This document shows positions 50,501-60,563 of a stretch of DNA of 64,000 nucleotides, one piece after another. Source of the DNA: Devosia sp. Leaf420. GTDB taxonomy: Bacteria > Pseudomonadota > Alphaproteobacteria > Rhizobiales > Devosiaceae. A model generated the notes under the pieces. The model was not told the origin of the DNA and searched no databases. It saw nothing but the letters and a program-made list of their open reading frames with translations. The stretch lies in NCBI RefSeq assembly GCF_001425445.1, contig NZ_LMQU01000011.1, positions 434,326 through 498,325 of the forward strand, in the 5' to 3' direction. The position numbers and the translations under genes are program-made. Each line of letters opens with the position of its first letter. Position 1 is the first letter of the stretch.

Positions 50501-50515
50501 GACTAACGATGTCAA
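50501..50515 (-). promoter_or_regulatory. Candidate iron-responsive operator (RirA IRO box)
   Basis: TGACTAACGATGTCA fits the TGA-N9-TCA pattern of the IRO box bound by the rhizobial iron regulator RirA. On the minus strand it overlaps a TTGACA -35-like box (TTGACATCGTTAG) and lies 59 bp upstream of the binding-protein ATG, suiting iron-dependent repression. Confidence 0.55.
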
Positions 50516-50595
50516 CAATATCAGTGACGCTTTGAGAGGCCTGCGGATGTCGCCGAGCAGCAACGCCTATGCGGCATGCCCAGCGCTCGTTACGG

Positions 50596-52428
50596 TCAGG
50601 AACCTGCGCGATCGAGAGTGAAAACAGCACTCCAAGCGCCAATCGTATCCTTTGACGCGGACCCTTCAAGCCAAAGCTGATCCGCGCCGGAGATTTTGGC
50701 GCCCGAGAACGGTTCATCAGACAAATTCGCGATCAGCGTCAAAACCGATTCATCCCCTAGCGTCCACTCAACCTTGAGAACCCTTTTAGCCAGCAGCTCG
50801 AACCTGCCAGCATTGCCGCCGATATCCGCAAGGCGCGGAATGATCTCTTCTTTTCTCAGCGCAAGAAGCTGCCGATAATGCACAAGGCTCTTGGCATGCT
50901 CGTCTTTCTCGAGATCGGACCAGACGAGCTTGCTGCTTTCAAAGGTCGAACGCGCCATCGGATCGGGCGGATCGCCGCGGTCCATATCTTCGGGAAAATT
51001 CTTGAGCTCATCCTTGCGCGATTGCCTGATGTCATCGGCAAGATCTTCGCCCACATCGGAAAAGAACAGGAAAGGCTGTTTGGGCGCCCATTCTTCCCCC
51101 ATGAACAGCATGGGAATATGTGGGCTCAGCAAATAAATCGCGGCCCATAGCCGGACGCGGTCGGCGGGGATTAGATGGTTGATCCGCTCACCGAACGGCC
51201 GATTGCCGGCTTGGTCGTGGTTTTGCGCATAAGAGACGAAGGCCGTTGGCGGCAAGAAGGCGCTCGCCTCGCCCTTTTTGCGGCCTTCATGCTCCATATA
51301 TTCGCCCTGCCAGGAAAAGCCTTCCGCTAGCGCTCGTCCCAAAAGGTCGATGCGACCATCAAAGTCCGCATAATACCAGGCGCTTTCGCCCGTCAGCGCA
51401 TTGTGCATCGCATGGTGGATGTCATCGCTCCACTGGGCGTCATAGAGCCATGGCGTGGTGTCCTCGCGCCTTTTAAGCCAGCTCGCTTCATTGTCGGAAT
51501 TCTCGACCATCAAATGAATATGGCGCCCATCGGTCGAGCTGCGGATCTGTTCCGCAAGATCCTGCAGCAGATGCCGAGGGCCATTATCGTGAATCTCGTG
51601 GACGGCATCGAAACGCAGGCCGTCAAAATGATATTCGTTGAGCCAATAACGAGCGCTGGCGAAAACATATTCGCGAATGACAGAAGCGCCATCTGCGTCG
51701 AAATTGATCGCCGGACCCCAAGGCGTTTCGTGCTTGTCGGTCGTCAGCGGGGTATAGACGGAGAGATAATTTCCCTTGGGGCCGAAGTGATTGTAGACCA
51801 CATCGAGAAAGACGCTGAGGCCCTTTTCGTGCGCAGCATTGACCAGCGCCTTGAGATCCTCTGGCCGTCCATAGCTTGAATCGGGCGCAAACAATTGCGC
51901 CACGTCATATCCCCAGTTCCACTTGCCGGGAAATTCGGCAACGGGGAGAAGCTCGATGGCGGTGATGCCGAGTTCGACGAGATAGTCGAGCTTATCGATG
52001 ACGCCGCGGAACGTGCCTTCCCTGGTAAATGTGCCGACATGCAGTTCATAAATGATCTGCTCTTCCCATGGCCGGCCCGGCCAACCGATATCGGTCCACT
52101 CGAACTGGTGCGGATCGATGATCTCACTTGGGCCGTGAGCGTCTTCTGGCTGAAATCTTGAAACCGGATCGGGCACTTCGGTGCCATCCTCGAGCACGTA
52201 GCGATAGCGCATGCCCGCCTGCGCGCCCTCGATCTCGACTTCATACCAATCCCGCGGCTGGCTGTTCATCGGTACGGTGATATCGAGATCGTATATTTTG
52301 AGCGCGACCCCGTTGGAATAGGGAGCCCAAACCCGGAAACGCACACCGGTCGCGGTAAACTGAGTGCCGAACTTCATCGGCTGGTCACGCCGAACAACGC
52401 GCGGCTCTTGGGGGATCATGATATTCAT
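50596..52428 (-). CDS. treZ: Malto-oligosyltrehalose trehalohydrolase
   Basis: A 610-residue GH13 enzyme that hydrolyses the trehalosyl end of malto-oligosyltrehalose to free trehalose. The N-terminal domain (VRFRVWAPYSNGVALKIYD) precedes the barrel with WNWGYDV, FLDVVYNHFGPKGNY, FDGLRFDAVHEI (nucleophile Asp), HLMVENSDNE (acid Glu) and AQNHDQAGNRPFGER. The ATG at 52428 is the first in the conserved region, but no strong ribosome binding site is seen and ATG 52377 is possible. Its usual partner TreY is not in the window. Confidence 0.9.
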   Translation of the reverse strand: MNIMIPQEPRVVRRDQPMKFGTQFTATGVRFRVWAPYSNGVALKIYDLDITVPMNSQPRDWYEVEIEGAQAGMRYRYVLEDGTEVPDPVSRFQPEDAHGPSEIIDPHQFEWTDIGWPGRPWEEQIIYELHVGTFTREGTFRGVIDKLDYLVELGITAIELLPVAEFPGKWNWGYDVAQLFAPDSSYGRPEDLKALVNAAHEKGLSVFLDVVYNHFGPKGNYLSVYTPLTTDKHETPWGPAINFDADGASVIREYVFASARYWLNEYHFDGLRFDAVHEIHDNGPRHLLQDLAEQIRSSTDGRHIHLMVENSDNEASWLKRREDTTPWLYDAQWSDDIHHAMHNALTGESAWYYADFDGRIDLLGRALAEGFSWQGEYMEHEGRKKGEASAFLPPTAFVSYAQNHDQAGNRPFGERINHLIPADRVRLWAAIYLLSPHIPMLFMGEEWAPKQPFLFFSDVGEDLADDIRQSRKDELKNFPEDMDRGDPPDPMARSTFESSKLVWSDLEKDEHAKSLVHYRQLLALRKEEIIPRLADIGGNAGRFELLAKRVLKVEWTLGDESVLTLIANLSDEPFSGAKISGADQLWLEGSASKDTIGAWSAVFTLDRAGS

Positions 52429-52641
52429 GGGTACACAACTGACAGGATGGACTGTGAGGCATCTGGATTCCCAAATGCCTGCGCCCAGCGCGCGTTCCTG
52501 CATGTAACGCTTGCGGCGCGCGCAACGAGGCGATGGGCCGCCTGTTTGAGATATTGAATTCGGGGCTCAATGGTGCTGCAATAGAACCATGTTTCGAGTC
52601 TGCGGCGTCCTACAGCACCGCTTTCCAGAGCGGCGTCGTTT

Positions 52642-53571
52642 ATGCTCACCTATATTCTCAATCGCCTGGGCATGATGCTCGTCACCCTCTGGGCGATCGT
52701 CACCCTGACTTTCTTTCTCATGCATGCGGTACCCGGGGGGCCATTCGTGTCCGAACGCATGCTCGCGCCCGAAATCGCGGCGGCGCTTAATGCCAAATAT
52801 GGGCTCAACCTGCCGATCTGGGAGCAGTATCTCAATTACCTCGGCCGCATCCTAACCTTCGACCTCGGCCCGTCTTTCAAATATCCCGGCGTCTCGATCA
52901 ATTCCATGATCGCCGCCGGCCTGCCCGTCACGTTGCAGACCGGGCTCCTGGCGGTCATCTGCGTCGTCGCGCTTGGCGTGCCGCTCGGCGTCATCGCGGC
53001 GCTCAACCGCAATCGCTGGCCGGATACGACGGTGATGTTTATCGCAACGCTCGGCGTCGCCATCCCGAGCTATGTCATCGCGACAGTCTCGATTTACGTC
53101 TTCGCCCTGCGCCTCGGCTGGGTGCCCACCTTCGGCCTCGATGATTGGCGCGGTTATTTCCTGCCGGTTTTTGCCCTCTCTGGCTTCTGGATTTCCTTCG
53201 TATCCCGCCTGACGCGCTCGTCGCTGCTCGAAACGCTCGATCAAGATTATATGACCACGGCCCGCGCCAAGGGGCTGCGCAAGGGGCAAATCCTCATCAA
53301 GCATGGCCTCCGCAATTCGCTTCTGCCCGTCGTGACCGTACTGGGTCCGGTCGTTGCCAACCTGATCACCGGCTCCTTCGTCATCGAACAGATCTTCGCT
53401 TTGCCCGGCATCGGGCGGCAGTTCGTGCTCTCGATCACCAATCGCGACTACACCGCCATCATGGGCATCACGATCTTCTATGCCGCCGTGCTGATGCTAA
53501 TGATCCTGATCGTCGATCTTCTCTATGTGTGGCTCGACCCGCGCATCAAACTGACCAAGGCAACCGCATGA
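52642..53571 (+). CDS. oppB: Oligopeptide ABC transporter, permease OppB (second system)
   Basis: A 309-residue six-helix permease with the OppB signature LMHAVPGGPFVSERMLAPE after the first helix and the EAA-type loop TTARAKGLRKGQILIKHGLRN. It heads an oppB-C-D-F-A operon, in contrast to the A-B-C-D-F order of the first system. It is divergent from treZ across a 213-bp gap in which no gene is seen. Confidence 0.92.
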   Translation: MLTYILNRLGMMLVTLWAIVTLTFFLMHAVPGGPFVSERMLAPEIAAALNAKYGLNLPIWEQYLNYLGRILTFDLGPSFKYPGVSINSMIAAGLPVTLQTGLLAVICVVALGVPLGVIAALNRNRWPDTTVMFIATLGVAIPSYVIATVSIYVFALRLGWVPTFGLDDWRGYFLPVFALSGFWISFVSRLTRSSLLETLDQDYMTTARAKGLRKGQILIKHGLRNSLLPVVTVLGPVVANLITGSFVIEQIFALPGIGRQFVLSITNRDYTAIMGITIFYAAVLMLMILIVDLLYVWLDPRIKLTKATA

Positions 53572-54740
53572 CCGACATATCTCCGGAAATGTGGGCCAAG
53601 CTCCCGGCCGACGAAAAGGCGACGCCTGTTCCACCGCCCGCCCCGACCTATGGCCAGGAAGTACGCCGCCGCCTCTGGGCCAATAAGCCCGCCGTCGTCA
53701 GCATTGTCTTCATCGTGCTGCTCGTGATCGCGGCCTTCTTCGGGCCCTATCTCTCGCCCCACACCTATTACAAGCAGGACCTGAAGCTCGCCAATATCCC
53801 GCCCTTCTTCGAAACCTATGCGGTGACCGACGGTGCAGGCGAAACGACGCGCTTCTTCCTCAATGCGTCGAACTTCAACCTGTACGAGGTCGACGCCGAG
53901 GGGAACATGCTCGGCCTTTTGAGGGGTGGGCGCAAAGACATCATCAAGAAGAGCCAGCCGTACGAATTCGGCGATCAGACCCTGACGCTCGATTATTCAA
54001 AACTGCCCGCCCGGCTCGTGCTCGAAGACGGCTCGGAAGTCCGCCCCACCGGCTGGGCCTGGAACAAGACTTATCTTTTCGGCACAGACCAGCTCGGCCG
54101 CGATATCTTGGTGCGCCAGCTCTATGGCGCGCAGATTTCCCTCACCGTAGCCTTCGTCGCGACCCTCGTGAACTTCTTCATCGGCGTCTTTTATGGCGGC
54201 ATTGCCGGATATATGGGCGGCAAGGTCGATGCCGTGATGATGAGGATCGTCGAGATCATCTCGACCATTCCGTTGACGCTTTATGTCGTGCTGCTGATGG
54301 TGGTGTTCGACTCTGGTCTCGTCTCGATCATCATCGCCATCGGCTCGGTCTTCTGGGTCGATATGGCGCGCATCGTGCGCGGGCAGATCCTCGGCCTCAA
54401 GAGCCAGGATTATGTCGCGGCGGCGCGCACCATGGGTGCATCCCCGGCCCGCATCCTGACGCGGCACCTCTTGCCCAATTCCATCGGGCCGATCATCGTC
54501 ACCCTGACCATGCTCATCCCCTCGGCCATCTTCATCGAGAGTTTCATGAGCTTTATCGGCCTCGGCGTGACGCCACCGCTCGCGAGTTGGGGTTCGCTGA
54601 CGTCCGAAGCCGTCGAGACGCTCCGTGCCTATCCGCACCAATTGTTCTTCCCGGCTGCCGCGATTTCCCTGACCATGTTCGCCTTCAATTTCCTCGGCGA
54701 TGGCCTCCGCGATGCGCTTGATCCGAGGCTCAGCCGATGA
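53568..54740 (+). CDS. oppC: Oligopeptide ABC transporter, permease OppC (second system), with long periplasmic insertion
   Basis: A 390-residue permease, about 85 longer than the first OppC. The extra length lies between helix 1 (SIVFIVLLVIAAFFGPYL) and the conserved GTDQLGRDILVRQLYG, a roughly 100-residue periplasmic segment including NLYEVDAEGNMLGLLRGG. The EAA loop is AAARTMGASPARILTRHLLPN and the end is the usual [18 protein letters not shown] 53568 overlaps the oppB stop (ATGA). The insertion is likely to contact the binding protein. Confidence 0.9.
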   Translation: MTDISPEMWAKLPADEKATPVPPPAPTYGQEVRRRLWANKPAVVSIVFIVLLVIAAFFGPYLSPHTYYKQDLKLANIPPFFETYAVTDGAGETTRFFLNASNFNLYEVDAEGNMLGLLRGGRKDIIKKSQPYEFGDQTLTLDYSKLPARLVLEDGSEVRPTGWAWNKTYLFGTDQLGRDILVRQLYGAQISLTVAFVATLVNFFIGVFYGGIAGYMGGKVDAVMMRIVEIISTIPLTLYVVLLMVVFDSGLVSIIIAIGSVFWVDMARIVRGQILGLKSQDYVAAARTMGASPARILTRHLLPNSIGPIIVTLTMLIPSAIFIESFMSFIGLGVTPPLASWGSLTSEAVETLRAYPHQLFFPAAAISLTMFAFNFLGDGLRDALDPRLSR

Positions 54741-55741
54741 GCGCCCCCATTCTTTCCGTCAGAGATCTCGCAACCTCGTTCTTCACCCGACGCGGCGAAG
54801 TCCAGGCCGTCCGCGGCGTGAGCTTCGATGTGCGACAAGGCGAAATCCTCGGCCTCGTGGGCGAAAGCGGCTCAGGCAAATCGATCACCTGCATGTCGGT
54901 ACTCCGCCTCTTGAAAGCTGGCGGCCGGATCAAATCCGGCTCGGCGACCTTCGAAGGCACGGACATTCTATCGCTCGACGAAGACGCCCTGTCCGACCTC
55001 CGCGGCAATCGCATCGGCGTCATTTTCCAGGACCCCATGACCTCGCTCAATCCCACGCTCACCGTGGGCGATCAGGTCATGGAAGCGGTGCGGCGGCATC
55101 GCAAGGCCAGCGCCGCCGAAGCACGCGCGCGCGCCATCGAACTGTTCGAGCTCGTCCGCATCCCCTCTGCCGCCAAGCGCCTCAACTCCTATCCGCACGA
55201 ATTTTCGGGCGGCATGCGCCAGCGTGTCATGATCGCCATTGCTCTCGCCTGCGATCCAAAACTGCTGATCGCCGACGAACCGACCACAGCCCTCGACGTC
55301 ACCATCCAGCGCCAGATCCTTGCTCTGCTGAAGGACCTGCAACGGCGCCTCGGCATGTCGGTGATCCTGATCACCCATGACCTCGGCGTCATTGCCGAAG
55401 TCACCGACCGCGTGCTGGTCCTCTATGGCGGCCTCGTCATGGAAACCGCCCCGGTGCGTGACCTCTTCGCCCGCCCTGCGCATCCCTATACAGTCGGCCT
55501 TCTGGGCGCGGTGCCGGACCTCCGTGACGACACGCATAAGCGACTGACACCGATCCCCGGCTCGCCGCCCAATATGCTCTCGCCCCCGCCCGGCTGCCCC
55601 TTCACCCCGCGCTGCCCGCACGCCATGGCGCAATGCATGGCCGCGCTGCCGCCGCTCTTCGGCGCGGCGCACCAATCGCGCTGCTGGCTGCAACACCCCG
55701 ATGCGCCCAAGGTCGACGCCATTCACGAGGTGGCGGCATGA
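54737..55741 (+). CDS. oppD: Oligopeptide ABC transporter, ATP-binding subunit OppD (second system)
   Basis: A 334-residue ATPase with Walker [15 protein letters not shown]-loop [12 protein letters not shown], signature [15 protein letters not shown], Walker [13 protein letters not shown] and H-loop THDLGVI. The C-terminal [15 protein letters not shown] cysteine cluster is that of peptide transporters. It overlaps its neighbours on both sides by ATGA. Confidence 0.93.
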   Translation: MSAPILSVRDLATSFFTRRGEVQAVRGVSFDVRQGEILGLVGESGSGKSITCMSVLRLLKAGGRIKSGSATFEGTDILSLDEDALSDLRGNRIGVIFQDPMTSLNPTLTVGDQVMEAVRRHRKASAAEARARAIELFELVRIPSAAKRLNSYPHEFSGGMRQRVMIAIALACDPKLLIADEPTTALDVTIQRQILALLKDLQRRLGMSVILITHDLGVIAEVTDRVLVLYGGLVMETAPVRDLFARPAHPYTVGLLGAVPDLRDDTHKRLTPIPGSPPNMLSPPPGCPFTPRCPHAMAQCMAALPPLFGAAHQSRCWLQHPDAPKVDAIHEVAA

Positions 55742-56757
55742 GACAACCCCTTCTTCAACTGCGCGACCTCCACAAGCACTTTCATCTGCCGACTGCCCCC
55801 TTCGCGGCAAAGCCCGTGCTCCGCGCCGTCGATGGTGTCGATCTCGACCTGATGAAAGGCGAGACACTTGGCCTCGTCGGCGAATCCGGCTGCGGAAAAT
55901 CGACGCTAGCTCGCACCGTCATTCGCCTCCACGAGCCGACCTCAGGCAGCATCCTGTTCGATGGGCAGGAGGTCGTCAAAGCGCCCGAACGTCAGCTATC
56001 CAGCTTCCGCCGCCGCGTGCAGATGATCTTTCAGGATCCCTATGCCTCGCTCAATCCGCGCATGAGCGTCGGTGATCTGATTGCCGAACCCCTCGAAATC
56101 GCCGGCATCGGCACGGCGGCTGAACGCCGCAAGAAAGTCGCGAGCCTCCTCGACCGCGTCGGTCTCCCAAGCGATTCCGCCCAGCGCTTCGCCCATGAAT
56201 TTTCCGGCGGCCAGCGCCAGCGCATCGGCATCGCCCGCGCCATCGCGCTTGAGCCCGATCTCGTCATCTGCGACGAACCCATTTCCGCGCTCGACGTCTC
56301 GGTGCAGGCCCAGGTCGTCAATATGCTCGAAGACCTGCAGGCTGATCTCGGGCTGACCTATCTCTTCATCACCCATGATCTGTCCATGGTCCGGCATATT
56401 TCGGATCGGATCGGGGTGATGTATTTGGGCAAAATTGTCGAGCTCGCGACCTCTGCCGATCTCTATCACCGCCCCTCGCACCCCTATACCCGCGCCCTGC
56501 TCTCGGCCATTCCGGTGCCGGACCCGGAAGCGGCGCGAGCGGTCGAGCCGATGCAGGGCGAAATCCCGAGCCCGATCGACATCCCATCCGGCTGTCGCTT
56601 CCGCACCCGCTGCCCGCTCGCCACCGAGCTTTGCGCGCGAGTCGAGCCGCAGCTTACCGATATTGGCGGCGGGCATCTGGCCGCCTGCCACTTCGCCGGG
56701 GAACTGGCGCAACAAGCAAACGGGGTAACATCCCCGACAAAGGAGAGAACGCAATGA
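55738..56757 (+). CDS. oppF: Oligopeptide ABC transporter, ATP-binding subunit OppF (second system)
   Basis: A 339-residue ATPase starting at ATG 55738, overlapping oppD. Walker [16 protein letters not shown]-loop [12 protein letters not shown], signature [15 protein letters not shown], Walker [13 protein letters not shown] and H-loop THDLSMV are all present. The C-terminus has [15 protein letters not shown]. Its stop overlaps the ATG of the binding-protein gene. Confidence 0.93.
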   Translation: MRQPLLQLRDLHKHFHLPTAPFAAKPVLRAVDGVDLDLMKGETLGLVGESGCGKSTLARTVIRLHEPTSGSILFDGQEVVKAPERQLSSFRRRVQMIFQDPYASLNPRMSVGDLIAEPLEIAGIGTAAERRKKVASLLDRVGLPSDSAQRFAHEFSGGQRQRIGIARAIALEPDLVICDEPISALDVSVQAQVVNMLEDLQADLGLTYLFITHDLSMVRHISDRIGVMYLGKIVELATSADLYHRPSHPYTRALLSAIPVPDPEAARAVEPMQGEIPSPIDIPSGCRFRTRCPLATELCARVEPQLTDIGGGHLAACHFAGELAQQANGVTSPTKERTQ

Positions 56758-58334
56758 TGAAACGCGTACTGCCGCTCATAACGGCAATGCTGCTGGCCTC
56801 GGCCGGGTCGGCCTTTGCTGCCGGCGAATTGACCTATGTGGTCAACAATGAAAGCGCCAAATACGACCCCGGCACCACCGCCGAAACTTTTGCTGCCCCG
56901 ATCATCGGCAACACCTTCGAAGGCCTCGTGCGCCTGAGCCCCGAGGGCGAGGTCGTGCCGGCATTGGCTGAAAGCTGGGATGTTTCGGAAGACGGTCTCA
57001 CCTACACATTCCACCTGCGCGATGCAAAGTGGTCCGATGGCGAGCCGGTCAAGGCATCGGACTTCGTCTATGCCTGGAAGCGCGTGCTCGATCCCAAATC
57101 GGGCGCCATGAATTCACAGATGCTCTACCACATCGTCGGCGCCGAAGAAGCCTATGGCGGGGGCGATGCCAGCGCGATTGCGATCTCGGCTCCCGACGAT
57201 AAGACGCTGACCTTCACGCTCAAGCAGCGCGTGCCCTATATGCTGCAGCTTCTTAACTACCCAACCTTCTATCCTGTCCGCGAAGATGTCGTCTCCGCCG
57301 ATCCCGAAGGCTGGACGCGCAATCCCGCGACCTTTATCGGCACCGGCCCCTTCCGCGTCACCGCGTTCAATCAGGGCGAGTCCGTCGTCTTCGAAAAGAA
57401 CCCGAACTATTATGACGCCGACGCGGTCAGCCTCGACAAGCTGACCTTCCGCCTGATCCCTGATCCGGCAACCGCACTCGCCGCTTTCGAAGCCGGCGAT
57501 GTCGACGGCATCGAAGCCGTCCCGGCGCCTGAAATTCCGCGCCTATCGGTTGAGTCTGATGCCTTCCTCATCGTTCCCGCTCTTGGCACCACCTATGCGT
57601 TCTTCAATCCGCATCAGGCGCCGCTCGACAATATCCATGTGCGCAAAGCGCTCTCGATGGCGATCGACCGCTCCGAAATCATCGAGTTCGTGCTGCAATC
57701 GGCTGACACCCCAGCCCTCGGCCTCGTGCCTCCCGGCATGAGCCTTGCCGGCGAAGATTTCACCGAAGGCCGGGATAATTTTGGTCTCTCGGAAACCGCC
57801 GATGTCGAAGGCGCCAAGGCCGAATTGGCCGAAGCCGGCTTCCCCAATGGCGAAGGTTTTCCCAAGACGCTTTACGTCACCTATTCCTCTCCGCCGATCG
57901 AAAAGCTGCTCGAAGCCATCCAGCAGATGTGGAAGGAAAATCTCAATATCGACGTCGAGATCCAGGCGACCGAATGGCAGGTCTTCTATCCCGAAGTGCA
58001 GAAGGTCGAGTACCAGATCGCGCAGATGGGCTGGGGCGCTGACTACCCGCACCCAATGACCTTCCTCGACAACTTCGTCACCGGCAGCGCCAACAATCTC
58101 GCCAATTGGTCCAACCCGGATTACGACGCAGCAATTGAAGCGGCCAAGGCGACGGGCGATGAAGCGGAATCGCGCGACGACATGCGCAAGGCCGAGGCCA
58201 TTTTGATGAATGACCACGTCATCCTGCCCCAATATCACCGCTACAACTATATGATGATGAGCCCCAAGGTGACCGGCTTCTGGCGCTCGCCGCTCAACGT
58301 CCCCTACTTCCGCGACGTTGAAATCGCTGAATAA
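56754..58334 (+). CDS. oppA: Oligopeptide ABC transporter, substrate-binding protein OppA (second system)
   Basis: A 526-residue periplasmic binding protein of the SBP_bac_5 class. Signal peptide 1-21 ([14 protein letters not shown]). The mature protein has [20 protein letters not shown] and [25 protein letters not shown]. It is last in the operon and behind AAGGAGAG at ATG 56754, a strong site that could compensate for its distal position. A terminator follows directly. Confidence 0.93.
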   Translation: MMKRVLPLITAMLLASAGSAFAAGELTYVVNNESAKYDPGTTAETFAAPIIGNTFEGLVRLSPEGEVVPALAESWDVSEDGLTYTFHLRDAKWSDGEPVKASDFVYAWKRVLDPKSGAMNSQMLYHIVGAEEAYGGGDASAIAISAPDDKTLTFTLKQRVPYMLQLLNYPTFYPVREDVVSADPEGWTRNPATFIGTGPFRVTAFNQGESVVFEKNPNYYDADAVSLDKLTFRLIPDPATALAAFEAGDVDGIEAVPAPEIPRLSVESDAFLIVPALGTTYAFFNPHQAPLDNIHVRKALSMAIDRSEIIEFVLQSADTPALGLVPPGMSLAGEDFTEGRDNFGLSETADVEGAKAELAEAGFPNGEGFPKTLYVTYSSPPIEKLLEAIQQMWKENLNIDVEIQATEWQVFYPEVQKVEYQIAQMGWGADYPHPMTFLDNFVTGSANNLANWSNPDYDAAIEAAKATGDEAESRDDMRKAEAILMNDHVILPQYHRYNYMMMSPKVTGFWRSPLNVPYFRDVEIAE

Positions 58335-58343
58335 AATCAATGC

Positions 58344-58378
58344 CTCCCGCCGGACCACCGGCGGGAGCTTCTCTTTTA
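58344..58378 (+). terminator. Rho-independent terminator of the second opp operon
   Basis: A perfect ten-pair stem (CTCCCGCCGG / CCGGCGGGAG) with an ACCA loop is followed by CTTCTCTTTT. Confidence 0.92.
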
Positions 58379-58391
58379 TCGGATTAAAGAC

Positions 58392-58922
58392 GTGACCATT
58401 TCAGTTCTGCTCGAAACTGCGCTTGGCAGCTTCACCATTGCCGTCGACGACGCCAAGGCCCCCGTTACGGCGGCCAATTTTCTGCGCTATGTCGATGACG
58501 GCCTGCTCAACGATGCCGAGGCCTATCGCATCGTCAACTACGAAAACCAGAACCCGCAATCGGTGCACAAGATCGAAGTCGTGCAGTGGGGTTATCACAC
58601 GACCGACGACCGGCCGGCGCCCTTTCCGCCGATCGCCCATGAAACCACTGAAATGACCGGCCTTGCCCATAGGGATATGACCGTTTCGATGGCCCGGTTT
58701 GCCGTCGGTTCCGCGGCTTCGGAGTTCTTCATCTGCATCGGCGATCAGCCCGAACTCGATTTCGGCGGACGCCGCAATCCCGATGGCCAGGGCTTTGCCG
58801 CCTTTGGTCAGGTGGTCGATGGCCGCGATACAGTGATGAAGATTTTTGCCGAGGCCGAAACCGGCGCCGGCAATGAATACAAGAAGCAGCCCGTAAAATT
58901 CACGCGCGTTCGTCGCGCCTGA
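58392..58922 (+). CDS. Peptidyl-prolyl cis-trans isomerase, cyclophilin type
   Basis: A 176-residue single-domain cyclophilin that catalyses proline isomerisation during protein folding. The family order ETALGSFTIAVDDAKAPVTAANFLRYVDDG, SEFFICIGDQPELDFGGRRN and FAAFGQVVDGRDTVMKI is seen. The usual FxRxxxx(F)xxQGGD motif is altered to YRIVNYEN...VVQWGYH, so the catalytic Arg may remain (Arg in AYRIV) but the motif is diverged. There is no signal peptide. The start is GTG 58392. Confidence 0.85.
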   Translation: MTISVLLETALGSFTIAVDDAKAPVTAANFLRYVDDGLLNDAEAYRIVNYENQNPQSVHKIEVVQWGYHTTDDRPAPFPPIAHETTEMTGLAHRDMTVSMARFAVGSAASEFFICIGDQPELDFGGRRNPDGQGFAAFGQVVDGRDTVMKIFAEAETGAGNEYKKQPVKFTRVRRA

Positions 58923-60509
58923 TTATTCCATCGCGTCAATAGCTTGGCGCTGCCTCAACATTTCGAGGAATATCCGGTAGTCCCTGTCGAATTGCGACCG
59001 GGCTGCCGGATTGGGTGCCCGCGAGGTGCCGCTCTGCTGCATGGCTAGACACGCCTGATCAAGGCTCGGATAAAGCCCCGCGGCATTGGCAGCGACCATG
59101 GCCATGCCGAGAAGCGTTGCGTCGGGCGTTGAGGGTTCGACCACGGCGCAGCCCGTCGCGTCGGCATAAAGCTCCATGAGCAATGGATTTTTTGTGTGCC
59201 CGCCGGTGATGTGTAGCGTGTCGATGGCATAGCCGCGGGTGTTGAGGGTTTCGAGGATGTGGCGGACACCGAGAGCGATGGAAACGCAGGTGCGCCAATA
59301 GAGGCGGCAAAGGCTGTCGAAATCGCTGTCGAGAGTAAGGCCGGAGATGACGCCGAGGGCGAAGGGGTCGCCTAGCGGCGAGCGGTTGCCGTGGAAATCT
59401 GGCAGCACGTGCAAGCGGTTAGCGAGGGCGAGGCCTTCGGTTTCGCGCAATTCCATGACGCGACGGCAAATGGCGAGGTGTCTTTCGCGGGTCGGCTCAC
59501 CCCCTGCCCCATGCCAGCGGATGATGTGGTCGAGCAGCGCGCCAGTGGCGGATTGGCCGCCTTCGTTGAGCCAGACGCCGGGCAGGACGGCGCCGAAATA
59601 GGGTCCCCAAACCCCTGTGGTCGGACGGTCTTCGGCCGATAAAGCCATGACACAGCTCGATGTTCCTGCGATGAGGGCAAGGTGGCGGTCTATGGTTTCC
59701 ACGTCGGACGTGAAGGCGCCGAGGACGCCGAGAGCGCCGGCATGAGCGTCGATGAGGCCGGCACCGACGCGGCAATTTTGGGTGAGGCCGAGTTGGGCGG
59801 CGGCGGCTTCCGTGAGGGAGCCGAGGTCATCGCCGACGGGGCTCGCGGCGTCAGGAAGTGCAGCTTTTTCAATGAGATCGTTGAGGCCGACGAGCTGCAG
59901 AAAGTCTCGACGCCAGCTTGGCTTCTGGTGGCCGAGATAGGTCCATTTGCAGGTCAGGGTCGATTGCGAGCGCGCCAGCGAACCCGTGGCTTTCCAGGAT
60001 AAAAAGTCAGCCAAATCAAACATATGGCCTGCGCGGGCCCAGCTTTTAGGCAAGTGGCGCTTGAGCCATATGAGCTTTGGCACTTCCATTTCCGGGGACA
60101 TGACGCCGCCGGCATAATGGAGGACTTCATGGCCGGTTCGCGTGCATTCATCGGCTTCTTCGAGGGCGCGATGATCGAGCCAAACTATTGTATCCCAACG
60201 ATCTTCTCCATCTTTGGAGACAGTGACCGGTGCGCCTGCGGCGTCGCGGACAACGAGGGAACAGGTGGCATCAAAACCGATGCCGACGACATCGGCGGGA
60301 TCGGCCTTGGCTTGGGTGAGGGCGGCGCGGACGGCGAGGCAGACGGCGGTCCAGATGTCTTCGCTGTCGTGCTCGGCAAAGTTGGCGTCGCTGCGCCGCA
60401 TCAGGATCGGATTTTCGTGACGGCCCAGCAGTTTACCGTCGACTGTGAAAACTCCGGCACGGGCGCTGCCGGTGCCTACGTCCACTCCCACCAGGAGGTC
60501 TTGCCCCAC
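58923..60509 (-). CDS. FGGY-family pentulose kinase (D-ribulokinase-like)
   Basis: A 528-residue sugar kinase. The N-terminal ATPase domain starts VGVDVGTGSARAGVF; the sugar-binding DRWDTIVWLDHRALEEAD, the Asp in GAGLIDAHAGALGVLG, the GTSSCVMAL phosphate loop, and the C-terminal ITGGHTKNPLLMELYADATG match FGGY pentulose kinases. GTG 60509 starts the protein behind GAGGG. It is the last gene of the polyol operon and should phosphorylate the ketose produced by the upstream dehydrogenase. D-ribulose or D-xylulose is the likely substrate. Confidence 0.85.
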   Translation of the reverse strand: MGQDLLVGVDVGTGSARAGVFTVDGKLLGRHENPILMRRSDANFAEHDSEDIWTAVCLAVRAALTQAKADPADVVGIGFDATCSLVVRDAAGAPVTVSKDGEDRWDTIVWLDHRALEEADECTRTGHEVLHYAGGVMSPEMEVPKLIWLKRHLPKSWARAGHMFDLADFLSWKATGSLARSQSTLTCKWTYLGHQKPSWRRDFLQLVGLNDLIEKAALPDAASPVGDDLGSLTEAAAAQLGLTQNCRVGAGLIDAHAGALGVLGAFTSDVETIDRHLALIAGTSSCVMALSAEDRPTTGVWGPYFGAVLPGVWLNEGGQSATGALLDHIIRWHGAGGEPTRERHLAICRRVMELRETEGLALANRLHVLPDFHGNRSPLGDPFALGVISGLTLDSDFDSLCRLYWRTCVSIALGVRHILETLNTRGYAIDTLHITGGHTKNPLLMELYADATGCAVVEPSTPDATLLGMAMVAANAAGLYPSLDQACLAMQQSGTSRAPNPAARSQFDRDYRIFLEMLRQRQAIDAME

Positions 60510-60563
60510 GCTGCCCTCGCTTCTCCGTCCCGGGCGGAGCTTAGCGGAAGGCAGCGGGCGGGG

